Below are positions 46,898-55,866 of a stretch of DNA of 64,000 nucleotides, piece by piece. The first letter of the stretch is position 1. Each line of letters opens with the position of its first letter. Under the pieces are notes generated by a model. The model was not told where the DNA came from, ran no database searches, and saw only the letters and a program-made list of their open reading frames with translations. The stretch is taken from the NCBI RefSeq assembly GCF_000805335.1, contig NZ_KN708638.1, positions 2,322,566 through 2,386,565 of the forward strand. The letters run 5' to 3'. This DNA is from Streptomyces sp. CT34 (GTDB lineage: Bacteria > Actinomycetota > Actinomycetes > Streptomycetales > Streptomycetaceae). Both the position numbers and the translations under genes were made by a program.

Positions 46898-46916
46898 TTA
46901 GGTAAGCCTAACCTAA
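46898..46916. promoter_or_regulatory. DmdR/DtxR-type iron box
   Basis: TTAGGTAAGCCTAACCTAA differs by one base from the symmetric iron-box consensus TTAGGTTAGCCTAACCTAA bound by DtxR, IdeR and Streptomyces DmdR1. It lies 66 nt upstream of the His-rich ORF and about 200 nt upstream of the rightward lipoprotein gene. Binding would repress in iron-replete cells (established for the family). Confidence 0.9.
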
Positions 46917-47117
46917 CTAGATCTTCGCTGCGTCGGGCAGGCCCGGTGCCGACGGGTCGACGGACCGCCGGGCCGAGTGCCCGTCAGATCACGGTGTGGG
47001 CTCCGTATCCGATCCCCACGGTCTGGTTCTCCCGCAGCACGGGTAGGGTTGCGCCGAATCGTGCCACCCCGGCGGCCATCCAGTCCGCCCCGGTCGCCCC
47101 GAAGGAGCCCGAGCCCC

Positions 47118-48104
47118 ATGACACGCAGGTCGCCGTTCCGGGTGCCCGCAACACTGACGTCGGCAGCGGCGGCGCTGGTGATACTGAGCGGGTGCATGAC
47201 GGTGCACGGCGAGCGGGAGATCCTGCCGGCGGTGTCGGAGGCGGACGCCGCACAGGCGCTCAAGCACTTCACCGACGGCTTCAACAAGGCCAACCGCACG
47301 CTCGATCCGCAGGTGAACACCTCCTTCGAGGCGGGTGCGCTGCTCGCCATCGACCAGGCCGGGATAAAGGCGGCGCACGGGCTCCGGCCGAACGGCAACC
47401 CCGGGTTCACGCCGCTGCGCTTCTCGGACGCGCACTTCACCGTGCCCAAGCAGAAGGGCTGGCCGAAGTTCTTCATCGGGGACGCGCTCAGCAACCGCCG
47501 GAACCGCAGCGGCGAGAACACCCGCTGGTTCCTGGTGTTCAGCCGGGACGCCATCGGCGCGAAGTGGCGGGCCGTCTACCTGGCGACGTTCGACAGCAAC
47601 ACCGCCCCGGAGCTGAAGATCACCGACGGCTACGCGGAGACGGTGCCCACCGACGGCTCGTCGGGCCTGACGGTCGATCCGGGCAAGCTCGGCCAGACCT
47701 ACGCCGACTACCTCAACACCGGCAAGGGCGGCGCCTTCGCGCCGGGGCCGAACACCGACCAGTGGCGGGCCCAGCGCGCCCGCGACGCCAACCAGCCCGG
47801 CGCCCGCATCCAGTGGGAGGACCAGGCGTCGGAGTACCCGCCGGTGGCGCTGCGGACCACCGACGGCGGTGCGCTGGTGTTCTTCTCCACCGTCTACCAC
47901 CAGCAGAAGACGGTCTCCCAGGGCCTGATGATCACCGTGCCGCCCAGCCTGCGCGGCATCGTGCAGGGGCCGGACAAGAAGACCACGCGGATGGCCTTCA
48001 CCACGGTCTCGGGCCAGACGGTCACGGTCCCGGCGAAGAGCGCCGGCGGCAAGATCACGGTGCTCAACCGGATCGAGGCGAAGACCTCGGCCAGGGCGCT
48101 GTAG
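47118..48104 (+). CDS. Putative lipoprotein of unknown function
   Basis: 328 residues: a basic N-terminus, a hydrophobic stretch and the lipobox LSGC (Cys near residue 25). The mature part starts with a helical FTDGFNKANRTLDPQVNTSF and later contains PPSLRGIVQGPDKKTTRMAF; no enzyme motif is visible. AAGGAG 11 nt before ATG 47118. It might share the iron box upstream, but the 200-nt distance makes this uncertain. Confidence 0.82.
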   Translation: MTRRSPFRVPATLTSAAAALVILSGCMTVHGEREILPAVSEADAAQALKHFTDGFNKANRTLDPQVNTSFEAGALLAIDQAGIKAAHGLRPNGNPGFTPLRFSDAHFTVPKQKGWPKFFIGDALSNRRNRSGENTRWFLVFSRDAIGAKWRAVYLATFDSNTAPELKITDGYAETVPTDGSSGLTVDPGKLGQTYADYLNTGKGGAFAPGPNTDQWRAQRARDANQPGARIQWEDQASEYPPVALRTTDGGALVFFSTVYHQQKTVSQGLMITVPPSLRGIVQGPDKKTTRMAFTTVSGQTVTVPAKSAGGKITVLNRIEAKTSARAL

Positions 48105-48215
48105 CCGCGGCGTTCGCGGCGAAGGTGCCACGCGGGGCCGTCGGCGGGAGCCGGCGGCCCCTGCGCCGTCGGACGCGGGCCCCGTACGGGAGAGACGGGC
48201 TCCGTACGGGCGCGG

Positions 48216-48959
48216 TCAGCGGCCGATCGGCCAGGCCGCGGTCTCGTGGTCGGACTCGCGGTCGATGAACGCGGCGCAGGCGTCGGTCAGCGATTCCAGC
48301 AGCGTCAGCGGGTCGGGCAGCGGAAGTTCGGGGCCGCGCAGCCAGGTCACCGCGGGCTGCTCGCCGGGGAGGGTGGAGGGCGGCAGGAGGACATAGCTGC
48401 CGCGGCAGTGCCAGCGCAGGCCCGGATGCTCGTCGAGGGTCTCGGGGTGGCAGTCCAGTTCGCACGGCCACCACTCGTCCTCGTCGTCCGGGGTGCCGCG
48501 GGTGGCGGTGAAGAACAGCATCCGGCCGTCCCCGAAGCCGGCACCGCTGAGGCTGACCGGTCCGACGTCGACGCCCGCCGCGTCCAGCCGGCCGAGGGCG
48601 CTGCGGCCCGCTTCGACGGGGACGTCGAGGACGTCGTGGGCGATGCCGGTGGCGGTGACGAAGTTGGCCTGCGGGAGGGTGCGGACCCAGGCGGCGACCT
48701 TGTCGCGGTCGGTGGTGGCGACGGTCTGCCAGCCGAAGGAGATGGGATGTCGTCCCGGGGTGGGACAGCCGATGCGTTCGCAGGAACAGCCGTAGCCGGA
48801 GGGGTGGGCGGCGGGGGCGACCGGGAAGCCCGCGTCGGCCGCCGCCAGCAGCAGGTCCGCACGGCCGCGCGCGGCCGCTGATCCCGTGTCCGTATCGCCG
48901 CCGTCCGATCCGCTCTTCGGCCGGCGCAGCCACTGGGAGAACCTGCTCTTGCGTTCCAT
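48216..48959 (-). CDS. Bifunctional primase/polymerase-domain protein
   Basis: 247 residues resembling the stand-alone N-terminal Prim-Pol domain proteins common in Streptomyces. Landmarks are the helix LLLAAADAGFPVAPAAHPSG, a possible metal site CSCERIGCPTPGRHP, NFVTATGIAHDVLDVPVEAG near residue 110 with the acidic Asp pair, and the C-terminal GSYVLLPPS. No helicase domain. Cellular role unknown. GAGGGG precedes ATG 48959. Confidence 0.75.
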   Translation of the reverse strand: MERKSRFSQWLRRPKSGSDGGDTDTGSAAARGRADLLLAAADAGFPVAPAAHPSGYGCSCERIGCPTPGRHPISFGWQTVATTDRDKVAAWVRTLPQANFVTATGIAHDVLDVPVEAGRSALGRLDAAGVDVGPVSLSGAGFGDGRMLFFTATRGTPDDEDEWWPCELDCHPETLDEHPGLRWHCRGSYVLLPPSTLPGEQPAVTWLRGPELPLPDPLTLLESLTDACAAFIDRESDHETAAWPIGR

Positions 48960-49102
48960 CTATCCCCTCACTTCGAGCGGTGGTCTGGGATCAATGCTGC
49001 CACCATCCTGGGCGCCAGGTGACCGGTGTGCGGATCCGGGGTGAACGCGGTACGGGCGAACAGGGGCAATTCACGCCATCACCGACCGACCGCCCGGTGC
49101 GG

Positions 49103-49702
49103 TCAGTCGCGCGGGCGCAGACCACGCAATACCTGGTCGACGAGGGTGTCGACGTAGTCGTGGGTCAGTTCGCCGGTGCGCATCAGCCACCGTTGTGAGA
49201 AGGGACTCAGCAGCATCTCGGCGGCGATCCGGACGTCGATGCCGGGGTCCACCTCGCCGGCTTCCTGGGCGGCGCGCAGCCGCTCGACGTAGACGCGGAT
49301 ACCGGGCTCCAGGAGGCGGCCGACGAAGGTGCGGGAGAGCTCCTCGTCGTTGGCGCCGGCCACCGCGAGGGCGCGGTAGGGGGCCTGCCAGGTCGCGTCG
49401 TTGAACTCGTCGGCGGTGGCCCGCAGGACGGACTTCAGGTCGGCGGCCAGATCGCCGGTGTCCGGAATCCCCTGCTCGTAGTCGTCCTCGACGCCCGCGC
49501 TGAAGGCGTCCAGGAGGACGGCGGCCTTGGAGGGCCACCAGCGGTAGATCGTCTGCTTGCCGACGCCGGCGCGGGCGGCGATGCCCTCGATCGTGAGCTT
49601 GTGGTAGCCGACCTCGCCGACGAGGGCGAGGGCGGCGTCGAAGATCGCGCGGCGGGAGCGTTCGCTGCGGCGGGAGGCGTCGGGGGCGGGTTTGTTGGCC
49701 AT
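49103..49702 (-). CDS. TetR-family regulator with triple operator
   Basis: 199-residue repressor. HTH IEGIAARAGVGKQTIYRWWP near residues 37-56 and a C-terminal ligand domain of the AcrR type. It is divergent from a 57-codon gene, and the spacer contains three AGACG-N3-CGTCT palindromes, presumably its own operators. Ligand and wider regulon unknown. Confidence 0.9.
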   Translation of the reverse strand: MANKPAPDASRRSERSRRAIFDAALALVGEVGYHKLTIEGIAARAGVGKQTIYRWWPSKAAVLLDAFSAGVEDDYEQGIPDTGDLAADLKSVLRATADEFNDATWQAPYRALAVAGANDEELSRTFVGRLLEPGIRVYVERLRAAQEAGEVDPGIDVRIAAEMLLSPFSQRWLMRTGELTHDYVDTLVDQVLRGLRPRD

Positions 49703-49728
49703 GGGCGGAGTCTAGCGAGGAGAAGGCG

Positions 49729-49798
49729 AGACGTATCGTCTTGACAAGACGGAGCGTCTCGCTTGAGGATGGGGCGCGAGCGAGACGCCCCGTCTCGC
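49729..49798. promoter_or_regulatory. Three phased AGACG-N3-CGTCT palindromes
   Basis: Palindromes at 49729-49741 (centre TAT), 49747-49759 (centre GAG) and 49783-49795 (centre CCC). The third extends to a perfect 19-mer GCGAGACGCCCCGTCTCGC at 49780-49798. Starts are 18 and 36 bp apart, exact multiples of 18. They fill the spacer between the TetR gene and the 57-residue gene. Confidence 0.85.
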
Positions 49799-49826
49799 AA
49801 TCGGTCCGGAGAAGGGAACTCGCCTG

Positions 49827-50000
49827 ATGAGCAAGGGAAATGCGGGCGGCATGCTCGGTGTCGGCGGTACGCGCAGCAAGCTCTCCCGCGGCGCACTGCG
49901 CGGCGGCACGGGCGGCGGACGGAGCGGCCGGGGAGGCCGCGAGGACCCGCAGCGCCGCGAGCTGCTACGGAAAATGCAGGAGCGGACAGAGAAAGGCTGA
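49827..50000 (+). CDS. 57-residue basic Gly-rich protein, DUF6243-like
   Basis: MSKGNAGGMLGVGGTRSKLS, then a Gly/Arg-rich middle and a charged helix RRELLRKMQERTEKG. It resembles the short Streptomyces family I recall as DUF6243 (LGVGGTR..LSR core); function unknown. GAAGGGA about nine bases before ATG 49827. Its promoter region contains the three TetR-type palindromes, so it is the likely target of the divergent regulator. Confidence 0.75.
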   Translation: MSKGNAGGMLGVGGTRSKLSRGALRGGTGGGRSGRGGREDPQRRELLRKMQERTEKG

Positions 50001-50030
50001 GTTGCGCCCCCGGCGGAGGGTCCCCGGCGG

Positions 50031-50987
50031 TCAGGCCGGGGGCCAGTCGTCGCCCCAGGCGGCGTCGCGGGCCGCGCGGTAGACCGTGCCCCGGCGCTTG
50101 GTGACCGTGCCGCGCCGGAGGCCGTCGTCCGCGGTGCACAGCTCCAACAGGACCTGGCCCTTGCGGAGTTGGGGCTTGCGGACCACCCGGGCGGCGGCCG
50201 GCGCGGCATCGCCGCGGGTGGCCGCGACATAGCTGAACTTCTCGTCCTCGTACGCGAGGGAGCCGCCCTTGATCTGGCGGTGGAGGGAGGAGCGGCTGAC
50301 CCGGACGGAGAAGTGGCACCAGTCGTCTTCCGGGACGATCGGGCAGGCGGCGCTGTGCGGGCACGGCGCGACGATGCGCAGACCGGCGGCGATCAGCTGC
50401 TCGCGGGCCTCCCGGATGCGGAGGTAGCCCTCCGGGGTGCCCGGTTCGATCAGCACGACGGACCCGGCGGTGGCCGCGGCGTCGACCACCGCGCGGCGCG
50501 CCTCGGGCCGCAGCTCGCCGAGGACGTAGGAGACGGTCACCAGGTCGGTGCCGTCCGGGACGGTGAGGCCGTCGCCGATGACCTGCCGCTGCCACGTGGT
50601 GTCCGGCAGGATTCCGGCGGCCAGTTCGCGGCCGAGGTCGAGGGCGGGCCGGGCCCAGTCCAGGACCGTGCTGCCGACGCCGTCCCAGGTGGCCGCGGTG
50701 GCCCAGGTGGCGGCGCCGGTGCCGCCGCCGATGTCGACATGGGCGGCCGGGGACCAGCCGGGGACCCGCGCGGCGAAGGCGGCCAGCGCGGCCCGTACGG
50801 CTTCGAAGGTCGCGGGCATGCGGTAGGCGGCGTACGCGGCGACGTCGCCGCGGTCCCGGAGCACCGGGGCGTCGGTGGGGGTGCGGCCCCGGTAGTTGGC
50901 GATCAGCCGGTCCACGGCCTGCGCGGCCTGCTTGGGCGGCAGGCCGTCGAGCAGGCCGGCCAGGGCGGCGCGCAGTTCGTCGTGCAT
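50031..50987 (-). CDS. Rsm22-like SAM-dependent methyltransferase
   Basis: 318 residues of the Rsm22 family, associated with small ribosomal subunit assembly in mitochondria and bacteria. The SAM site VDIGGGTGAATWA is near residue 84, then VSYVLGEL and VVLIEPGTPEGY. A cysteine cluster CPHSAACPIVPEDDWCHFS near 203-221 matches the Fe-S-binding insertion of the family, followed by SLAYEDEKFSYVAATR. It ends 31 bp from the convergent 57-residue gene. Confidence 0.88.
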   Translation of the reverse strand: MHDELRAALAGLLDGLPPKQAAQAVDRLIANYRGRTPTDAPVLRDRGDVAAYAAYRMPATFEAVRAALAAFAARVPGWSPAAHVDIGGGTGAATWATAATWDGVGSTVLDWARPALDLGRELAAGILPDTTWQRQVIGDGLTVPDGTDLVTVSYVLGELRPEARRAVVDAAATAGSVVLIEPGTPEGYLRIREAREQLIAAGLRIVAPCPHSAACPIVPEDDWCHFSVRVSRSSLHRQIKGGSLAYEDEKFSYVAATRGDAAPAAARVVRKPQLRKGQVLLELCTADDGLRRGTVTKRRGTVYRAARDAAWGDDWPPA

Positions 50988-51046
50988 TCCGCAGATTTTA
51001 CGGGGCCCCGGGGCGCGCCCGGTCCGGCCGCTCAGCCGGCCGCCGC

Positions 51047-52123
51047 TCAGCCGGCCTGTGCCACCGCGCGGGCAAGCCGGGTCGCGGCCAGCGCGCGGGG
51101 AGCGCTGCCGCCGTCGCGGCGGCGCGGGTGCACGGTGTTGGCCAGCAGGATGAGGAAGGTGTCGGTGGCCCGGTCCAGGACCAGGCTGGTGCCGGTGAAG
51201 CCGGTGTGCCCGGCGGCGCCCCGGCCGGCCAGTTCGCCCATGAAGTACGGCTGGTCGACGACGAAGCCGAGGCCGGGCGGGTCGAGCAGCGCGGCGACCG
51301 CGTCCGGGCCGAGGATCCGGGCGGTGCCGTACCCGCCGCCGTTGAGCAGCGTCCGGCAGAGGACGGCCAGGTCCTGGGCGGTGGAGAAGAGCCCGGCGTG
51401 CCCGGCGACCCCGCCCAGCGCCCAGGCGTTCTCGTCGTGCACCTCACCGCGCACCATGCCGCGGTCCGCCTTGGCCCACGGCCGCCGCTGGTCCTCGGTC
51501 GCGGCCACGCCCTGCGGCCCCAGCGGGCCGTAGGAGGTGCTTGCCATGCCCAGCGGGCCGGTGATGCCCGTGTGGATCAGGGCGTCCAGGCGGCGCCCGG
51601 TGAGCCGTTCCAGGATCAGCTGGAGGGCGATGAGGTTCAGGTCGGAGTAGCGGTATCCGGGGTGCGGGCCGCCGGACGGGGCGGCGGACTCGGCCCACAG
51701 CAGCGCCAGTTGGGCGGCGCGCTCCCGGTGTTCGTGGAAGGGGAGTTCGGGGGCCAGCCCCGAGGTGTGCCGGAGCAGCCGGCGGACGGGGATGCCGGGG
51801 GCGAAGGCGGGGAGGTGGGCGGCGGCCGGCTCGTCGAGGGACAGCCGGCCGCGCTCGATCTGCTGGACCACGGCGATGGCGGTGAAGAGCTTGGTGAGCG
51901 AGGCGAGGTCGAAGACGGTGCCGACCCGCATCGGCTCCCACAGGTCGCGGGGCAGCTCGATGCCGCGGTCCCGCTCGGGGTCGTGGCCGCGGTAGCGCAC
52001 CGCCCAGCCGGCCGCCGCCTCGGCGGCGACCACCGGTCCGCGGCCGGCCAGCACCACGGCTCCGGCGCACCACGGCGGACGGCCGTCGGGCAGTGCCCGT
52101 ACGCCGCTGACCAGCCGTTCCAT
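51047..52123 (-). CDS. Serine hydrolase of the beta-lactamase/class C family
   Basis: 358 residues from the first ATG. The penicillin-binding fold motifs are SLTK (nucleophile Ser, near residue 75), YSDLN near 160 and HTGFTG near 311. It is likely an esterase or D-aminopeptidase-type enzyme, with no signal peptide. Sequence in frame upstream of the ATG (LRYGTPAQAGLHPAW) looks like the normal family N-terminus, but no ATG/GTG/TTG precedes it. A CTG at 52183, overlapping the stop of the MFS gene and preceded by GAGAGGA, is a possible non-standard start, making 378 residues. Confidence 0.85.
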   Translation of the reverse strand: MERLVSGVRALPDGRPPWCAGAVVLAGRGPVVAAEAAAGWAVRYRGHDPERDRGIELPRDLWEPMRVGTVFDLASLTKLFTAIAVVQQIERGRLSLDEPAAAHLPAFAPGIPVRRLLRHTSGLAPELPFHEHRERAAQLALLWAESAAPSGGPHPGYRYSDLNLIALQLILERLTGRRLDALIHTGITGPLGMASTSYGPLGPQGVAATEDQRRPWAKADRGMVRGEVHDENAWALGGVAGHAGLFSTAQDLAVLCRTLLNGGGYGTARILGPDAVAALLDPPGLGFVVDQPYFMGELAGRGAAGHTGFTGTSLVLDRATDTFLILLANTVHPRRRDGGSAPRALAATRLARAVAQAG

Positions 52124-52179
52124 CCAGGCGGGGTGCAGTCCCGCCTGGGCCGGTGTGCCGTATCGGAGCCTGGGTGCGT

Positions 52180-53538
52180 TCAGAGCCTGGTCCTCTCGCC
52201 GGCGGTGTGCGCGGGGCGCTCCTCCCTACGCTGCCACGGTCGGCACATTCCCAGGAAGCTCACGAGCGCGAGAACGGCACACGACAGCTGTACGACGGCC
52301 ATCGGTACGGCGGTCCGCTCGCCCGCGACGCCCACCAGAGGGGAGGCCACCGAGCCGAGCAGGAACGTGGAGGTACCCAGCAGCGCGGAGGCGGAGCCGG
52401 CCGCGTGCGGGGTGCGCAGCAGCGCCAGGGTGTTGGTGCTCGGCATGACCAGGCCCATCGCGGACATCAGCACGAACAGCCCGGCGGCCGTCGGCGCCAG
52501 GCTGGCCCGTCCGAGGACCCCGGACGACAGCAGCAGCAGGCCGATCCCGGCGAGCGCGACCAGCGCTAGGCCGGTGCCCAGCACCTTGTCCAGGGAGACC
52601 CGGCCGACCAGCAGCTTCCCGTTGATCTGGCCGACCACCACCAGCCCGACGGAGTTGACGCCGAAGAGCAGGCCGAAGGTCTGCGGAGAGGCTCCGTAGA
52701 TCTCCTGGATGACGAACGGCGAGGCGGAGATGTACGCGAAGAGCGCCGCGAAGGCGAAGGCGCCCACGAGGAGGTAGCCGGAGAAGACCCGGTCGGCGAG
52801 CAGATCGCGCATGGTGCGCAGGGCCTGGCCCAGCCCGCCCGGATGCCGGCGCCCGGGCGGCAGGGTCTCGTCCAGCCGCCGCCAGACGAGGAGGGTGAGC
52901 AGCAGCCCGACGGCGGTCAGCACGACGAAGACCCCGCGCCAGTCGGTGATCCGCAGGATCTGGCCGCCGATGAGCGGGGCGACGACCGGCGCCACCCCGG
53001 AGATCAGCATGAGGGTGGAGAAGAACCGGGCCATCGCCACACCGTCGTAGAGGTCGCGCACCACCGCCCGCGCGATGACGATGCCGGCGGCGCCCGCCAG
53101 TCCCTGCAACAGGCGGAAGGCGATGAGGAGTTCGGCGTTGGTGGCGACCGCGCACAGGGCGGTGGCCAGGACGTAGACCACCATGCCGGCGAGCAGCGGG
53201 CGGCGGCGTCCCCACTTGTCGCTCATCGGACCGACGATCATCTGGCCCAGGGCCATGCCCGCCAGGCAGGTGGTGAGGGTGAGCTGGACGGTGGCGGCCG
53301 GGCTGTTCAGGGCCGCGGTGACCTGCGGCAGCGCCGGCAGGTACATGTCCATGGAGAGCGGCGGGACGGCCGTGAGACCACCGAGGACGAGGGTGACGAG
53401 AAGGCTGGTGCGACGAGACCCGGCCAACGCGGCCGGTGCGGCCGGCGCCGGGCCCCGCCCTTCTATGGCGGGCCGGTCGGTGGGCTCGCCGCTCGGTTCG
53501 TCCGTGCTCGCGGCGGCTCCGGCGCCGGGCTCCGTCAT
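52180..53538 (-). CDS. MFS drug exporter, Bcr/CflA type
   Basis: 452-residue 12-segment exporter. Helix 1 and loop read LTAVPPLSMDMYLPALPQVT, the hallmark of the Bcr/CflA group, and motif A is GPMSDKWGRRRPLLAG. ATG 53538 is preceded by GGAG; an ATG four codons earlier lacks a ribosome site. The N-terminal 45 residues are hydrophilic. It runs directly into the serine hydrolase gene, probably as one transcript. Confidence 0.9.
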   Translation of the reverse strand: MTEPGAGAAASTDEPSGEPTDRPAIEGRGPAPAAPAALAGSRRTSLLVTLVLGGLTAVPPLSMDMYLPALPQVTAALNSPAATVQLTLTTCLAGMALGQMIVGPMSDKWGRRRPLLAGMVVYVLATALCAVATNAELLIAFRLLQGLAGAAGIVIARAVVRDLYDGVAMARFFSTLMLISGVAPVVAPLIGGQILRITDWRGVFVVLTAVGLLLTLLVWRRLDETLPPGRRHPGGLGQALRTMRDLLADRVFSGYLLVGAFAFAALFAYISASPFVIQEIYGASPQTFGLLFGVNSVGLVVVGQINGKLLVGRVSLDKVLGTGLALVALAGIGLLLLSSGVLGRASLAPTAAGLFVLMSAMGLVMPSTNTLALLRTPHAAGSASALLGTSTFLLGSVASPLVGVAGERTAVPMAVVQLSCAVLALVSFLGMCRPWQRREERPAHTAGERTRL

Positions 53539-53812
53539 GAGTGTCTCCATGGGTCGGTGATGGCAGCACCATGGTGGCACGCGGCCGGCGGCGCCCGGTG
53601 CGGTTGGCCGCGGTCCTCTCGACCTGGGCCTTGCCGGCCCTGACCCATCGGACACCGCCCTGCGTCCGCCCGCGCCGGGCCCCACATCCGCCCCGCGCCG
53701 TCGCACACCCCGGCATGCGCCGGGGCCCGCGACCGGATGCGCGCCGGGCATGCCCCGGGGAGCCGCACCCGGGCCCGCGCCGGAGCACGCCGGCGCACGC
53801 CCCGCGGCGTGC

Positions 53813-53902
53813 GGACCGCCCACGACCGGACCGCCCACCACCGGACCACCCGCTACGGGACCACCCGCCACCGGTCCGCCCGCCACCGGGCCAACGGCGG
53901 CC
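53813..53902. repeat. Six 15-bp tandem units upstream of the SDR gene
   Basis: Units such as GGACCGCCCACCACC and GGACCACCCGCCACC repeat six times with drift. They lie between the divergent MFS and SDR genes. Both strands read through as Gly-Pro-Thr or Val-Gly-Gly-Pro repeats, but I treat them as non-coding because neither frame has a ribosome site. The rest of 53539-53962 shows no gene. Confidence 0.75.
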
Positions 53903-53962
53903 GGGCCGCGGCCCGGTGGGGTGTCGCCGGGTTCGCTCCCCGTACGCCGTTACGCTGCCGCC

Positions 53963-54895
53963 ATGGCACAGAACACAGAGCGGTCACGGGCCGCACAGGC
54001 GCCCCCGTTGGCACGGGCCGGGCAGGTGGGCGGGACGGCGACCGCGGCCCGGCCGACGCTCCCGGCGCCGTCCTCGCGGGCCGGGACACCGCAGACGGCA
54101 CCGGCGCCCCAGGAGGCGCGGGCGGGCGCGGCGGCGGCCCGCAGGGTGGCCGTGGTCACCGGCGCCGGCTCCGGCATCGGGCGGGCGGTCGCCCTGGCCC
54201 TGATCGCCGCCAACTGGACCGTGGTGCTGGCCGGCCGGCGCGCGGCGGCCCTGGAAGAGACCGCCCGCCAGGTCGGGTACGCGGGCATCGACGGCCCCGC
54301 GGTCGTGCCGGTGCCCACCGACGTCACCCGGCCCCACGAGGTCGACGCCCTCTTCGCGGCCGTACGGGACCGCTTCGGCCGGCTGGACCTGCTCTTCAAC
54401 AACGCGGGCATCTTCGGGCCGCCCACCCCCCTGGACGAACTCTCCTACGAGGACTGGCGGTCGGTCGTCGACGTCAACCTCAACGGCGCGTTCCTGTGCG
54501 CCCGGGCCGCGTTCCGCTTGATGAAGGCGCAGGACCCGCAGGGCGGCCGGATCATCAACAACGGCTCCCTCTCCGCCCATGTGCCCCGGCCGCACTCCCT
54601 CGCGTACACCGCCACCAAGCACGCGATGACCGGGCTGACCAAGTCACTGTCCCTGGACGGCCGTCCGTACCGGATCGCCTGCGGCCAGATCGACATCGGC
54701 AACGCGGCCACCGAGATGACCGGCCGGATGCGGACCGGCATCCTCCAGGCGAACGGCCGCACGGAGGTCGAGCCGGTGATGGACGCGGCCGATGTGGCCC
54801 GGACGGTCGTACACATGGCGGCGCTGCCGCTGGAGGCCAATGTGCAGTTCGCGACGGTGATGGCGACGAACATGCCGTACATCGGGCGGGGTTGA
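53963..54895 (+). CDS. Short-chain dehydrogenase/reductase
   Basis: 310-residue NAD(P)-dependent oxidoreductase. Cofactor motif TGAGSGIG near residue 71, NNAG near 146, and the catalytic Ser-Tyr-Lys in NNGSLSAHV and AYTATKHAM near 193-220. The first 60 residues are Ala/Pro-rich linker. Substrate unknown. A TTACGC -10-like sequence lies within 15 nt of the ATG, suggesting a near-leaderless mRNA. Followed by a hairpin and a second PhzF gene. Confidence 0.88.
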   Translation: MAQNTERSRAAQAPPLARAGQVGGTATAARPTLPAPSSRAGTPQTAPAPQEARAGAAAARRVAVVTGAGSGIGRAVALALIAANWTVVLAGRRAAALEETARQVGYAGIDGPAVVPVPTDVTRPHEVDALFAAVRDRFGRLDLLFNNAGIFGPPTPLDELSYEDWRSVVDVNLNGAFLCARAAFRLMKAQDPQGGRIINNGSLSAHVPRPHSLAYTATKHAMTGLTKSLSLDGRPYRIACGQIDIGNAATEMTGRMRTGILQANGRTEVEPVMDAADVARTVVHMAALPLEANVQFATVMATNMPYIGRG

Positions 54896-54905
54896 CGGGC
54901 AGCGG

Positions 54906-54929
54906 GCCGCCCGGGAATAGCCGGGCGGC
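54906..54929 (+). terminator. Hairpin between SDR and PhzF genes
   Basis: GCCGCCCGG and CCGGGCGGC pair perfectly over 9 bp with a GAATAG loop, 10 nt after the SDR stop. Confidence 0.65.
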
Positions 54930-54948
54930 GGTCGGAGGTTCCCCGGCC

Positions 54949-55866
54949 ATGACACACGACGCCACCGCCGGGGACACCGCCCGCGCCCCCGAGGTCCTCC
55001 ACTACACCGCGTTCTCCACCGACCCCGAGGGCGGCAACCCGGCCGGCGTCGTGCTGGACGCCACCGGGCTGGACGACGCCGCACAGCTCGCCGTCGCGGC
55101 CGACGTCGGCTATTCGGAGACCGCGTTCCTGACCGCCCCGCCCGAGGGGCTGGGCGAGCCCGGACGGGCCTTCACCATCCGGTACTTCAGCCCGCTCGCC
55201 GAGGTCGCGTTCTGCGGCCATGCGACGGTCGCCACCGCGGTCGCCCTCGCCGAGCGCACCGGCCCCGGCGACTTCGTCTTCGCCACCCAGGCGGGCCCGG
55301 TACCGGTCACCGTCACCCGGCACGGCGACGCCCTCCAGGCCACCCTCACCAGCGTCGAACCACGCATCGCCCCGGTCGACCCGGCCGACCTCGACGAGGC
55401 GCTGGCCGCCCTGGACTGGCCCGCCGCCGACCTCGACCCGGCGCTGCCGCCCCGTATCGCCTACGCCGGGGCCCGCCACCTGGTCCTCGGCGCCGCCACC
55501 CGCGCCCGGCTCGCCGCCCTCGACTACGACTTCGACCGGCTGGCGGCCCTGATGCGCCGTCTGGACCTGACCACCCTCCAACTGGCCTGGCGGGAGAGCG
55601 ACACGGTCTTCCACGTCCGCGCCCCGTTCCCCGTCGGCGGCGTCGTGGAGGACCCGGCCACCGGTGCCGCGGCAGCGGCCTTCGGCGCATACACCCGCGC
55701 CCTGGGCCTGGTCACCGCCCCGGCGACGCTGACCCTCCATCAGGGCCACGACCTCGGCCGCCCCGGCCTGCTGACCGTCGACCTGCGGTCGGGCGACCCG
55801 CGGTCACACGTCAGCGGAACGGCGACGGCGATCCCGGCGGCAGCGACCCCGGCAGCGGACGCCTGA
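54949..55866 (+). CDS. PhzF-family isomerase/epimerase, copy 2
   Basis: 305 residues of the PhzF/diaminopimelate-epimerase fold. Blocks: FSTDPEGGNPAGVVLD, GYSETAFLTA with the catalytic-type Glu near residue 61, YFSPLAEVAFCGHATVATAV, and VVEDPATGAAAAAFGAY. It is full length and lacks the low-complexity leader of copy 1, from which it is strongly diverged. GGAGG lies about 12 nt before ATG 54949. Reaction unknown. Confidence 0.9.
   Translation: MTHDATAGDTARAPEVLHYTAFSTDPEGGNPAGVVLDATGLDDAAQLAVAADVGYSETAFLTAPPEGLGEPGRAFTIRYFSPLAEVAFCGHATVATAVALAERTGPGDFVFATQAGPVPVTVTRHGDALQATLTSVEPRIAPVDPADLDEALAALDWPAADLDPALPPRIAYAGARHLVLGAATRARLAALDYDFDRLAALMRRLDLTTLQLAWRESDTVFHVRAPFPVGGVVEDPATGAAAAAFGAYTRALGLVTAPATLTLHQGHDLGRPGLLTVDLRSGDPRSHVSGTATAIPAAATPAADA

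Noticed and set aside
53737..53962. Gly-Pro-Thr-rich N-terminal domain of the SDR protein
   Set aside because: The in-frame extension consists of tandem-repeat DNA with no ribosome site; ATG 53963 gives a normal-sized enzyme.
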